From MVRV01 sp964469905 (GTDB taxonomy: Bacteria > Desulfobacterota > Syntrophia > Syntrophales > Smithellaceae): DNA of 64,000 nucleotides. The notes beneath the pieces are model-generated. The model was given only the letters and a program-made list of their open reading frames with translations. It searched no databases and was not told the origin of the DNA. Both the position numbers and the translations under genes were made by a program. This document shows, one piece after another, positions 63,902 through 64,000 of this stretch; within the stretch, counting starts at the first letter, position 1; each line of letters begins with the position of its first letter. The stretch covers positions 59,038 through 123,037 of the forward strand of contig CAYXZW010000004.1 of NCBI GenBank assembly GCA_964469905.1, written 5' to 3'.

Positions 63902-64000
63902 CCTGTAGTCAATAAAAATGATATATCCTTCAATATGCATTCTTTCAATCGCTAATCAGCAGAATTAATCCACTGCCAACTAAGTTGGCACCCCTGCCCA
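63902..64000. repeat. Direct repeat, copy 2, at the window end
   Basis: Second copy of the 99-bp sequence at 62670-62768, cut by the window edge. By analogy, another gene with the same upstream region probably follows. Confidence 0.85.

Noticed and set aside
1..64000. CRISPR array or cas genes
   Set aside because: No regularly spaced identical repeats and no Cas-like proteins were seen.

Overview
The window looks like a chromosome segment of a Gram-negative anaerobic deltaproteobacterium (Desulfobacterota, plausibly the Syntrophus/Smithella group). This is an inference from gene content: lipoproteins and periplasmic signal peptides, PyrD/PyrK of the NAD-linked type, a mannose-type PTS fragment, class I adenylate cyclase, AddAB-like nuclease, HrpA, a sensor with the CxxC tail common in that group, and several palindromic intergenic repeats. 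The window has two halves joined at a tRNA-Leu(TAA) gene at 35771-35858.

Left half (1 to about 35.6 kb): an AT-rich accessory island, almost all of it on the minus strand up to 30.5 kb. It opens with a truncated TIR-domain protein and a membrane partner. A small-protein stretch follows (YhhN, secreted NUC1-type nuclease, HU, ComEA). After that comes a run of nuclease and conflict genes: NucS-like nuclease, zinc-ribbon/HhH/Fe-S glycosylase-like protein, HNH protein, a large protein with a VSR-like nuclease tail, HD-type protein, McrB-McrC plus a third small gene, a trypsin-like lipoprotein with a TPR-like lipoprotein, a 21-repeat WD40 protein with two small partners, an HNH protein, and a zinc-ribbon/VSR-like/RecQ helicase fusion with a small tail-anchored coiled-coil protein. 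From about 28.6 kb come a small gene, an IS1634-type transposase, and a plus-strand mobile-element backbone (two AlpA/excisionase-type regulators, a primase/ATPase, a DUF5681 protein). It ends at a tyrosine integrase next to the 3' end of the tRNA-Leu, which is the expected attachment site.

The most unusual structural signal is a dispersed AT-rich repeat with the core GTATTTTTAAGAAAATATGC. Copies lie near 4994, 10609, 11815, 16000, 18401, 22613 and 28043. They fall between functional modules: McrBC, trypsin/TPR, WD40 and HNH/RecQ are each bracketed by two copies. This suggests cassette-like assembly of the island or a shared regulatory element.

Right half (about 36-64 kb): ordinary core genome, GC-richer. 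It holds MTA/SAH deaminase (mtaD), a DUF4139 protein, class I adenylate cyclase divergent from hrpA, a tightly overlapping pyrK-pyrD-DUF4384-MBL operon, a PTS IIA-IIB-IIC-rimI operon, an addB-addA pair, a methyltransferase with a DUF2845 protein, a GLUG-type surface protein, a HAMP sensor and a DUF1566 protein. Three classes of palindromic repeats are visible here. One of them is inserted in frame within hrpA. A 99-bp direct repeat flanks the last two genes, one of which carries a frameshift.
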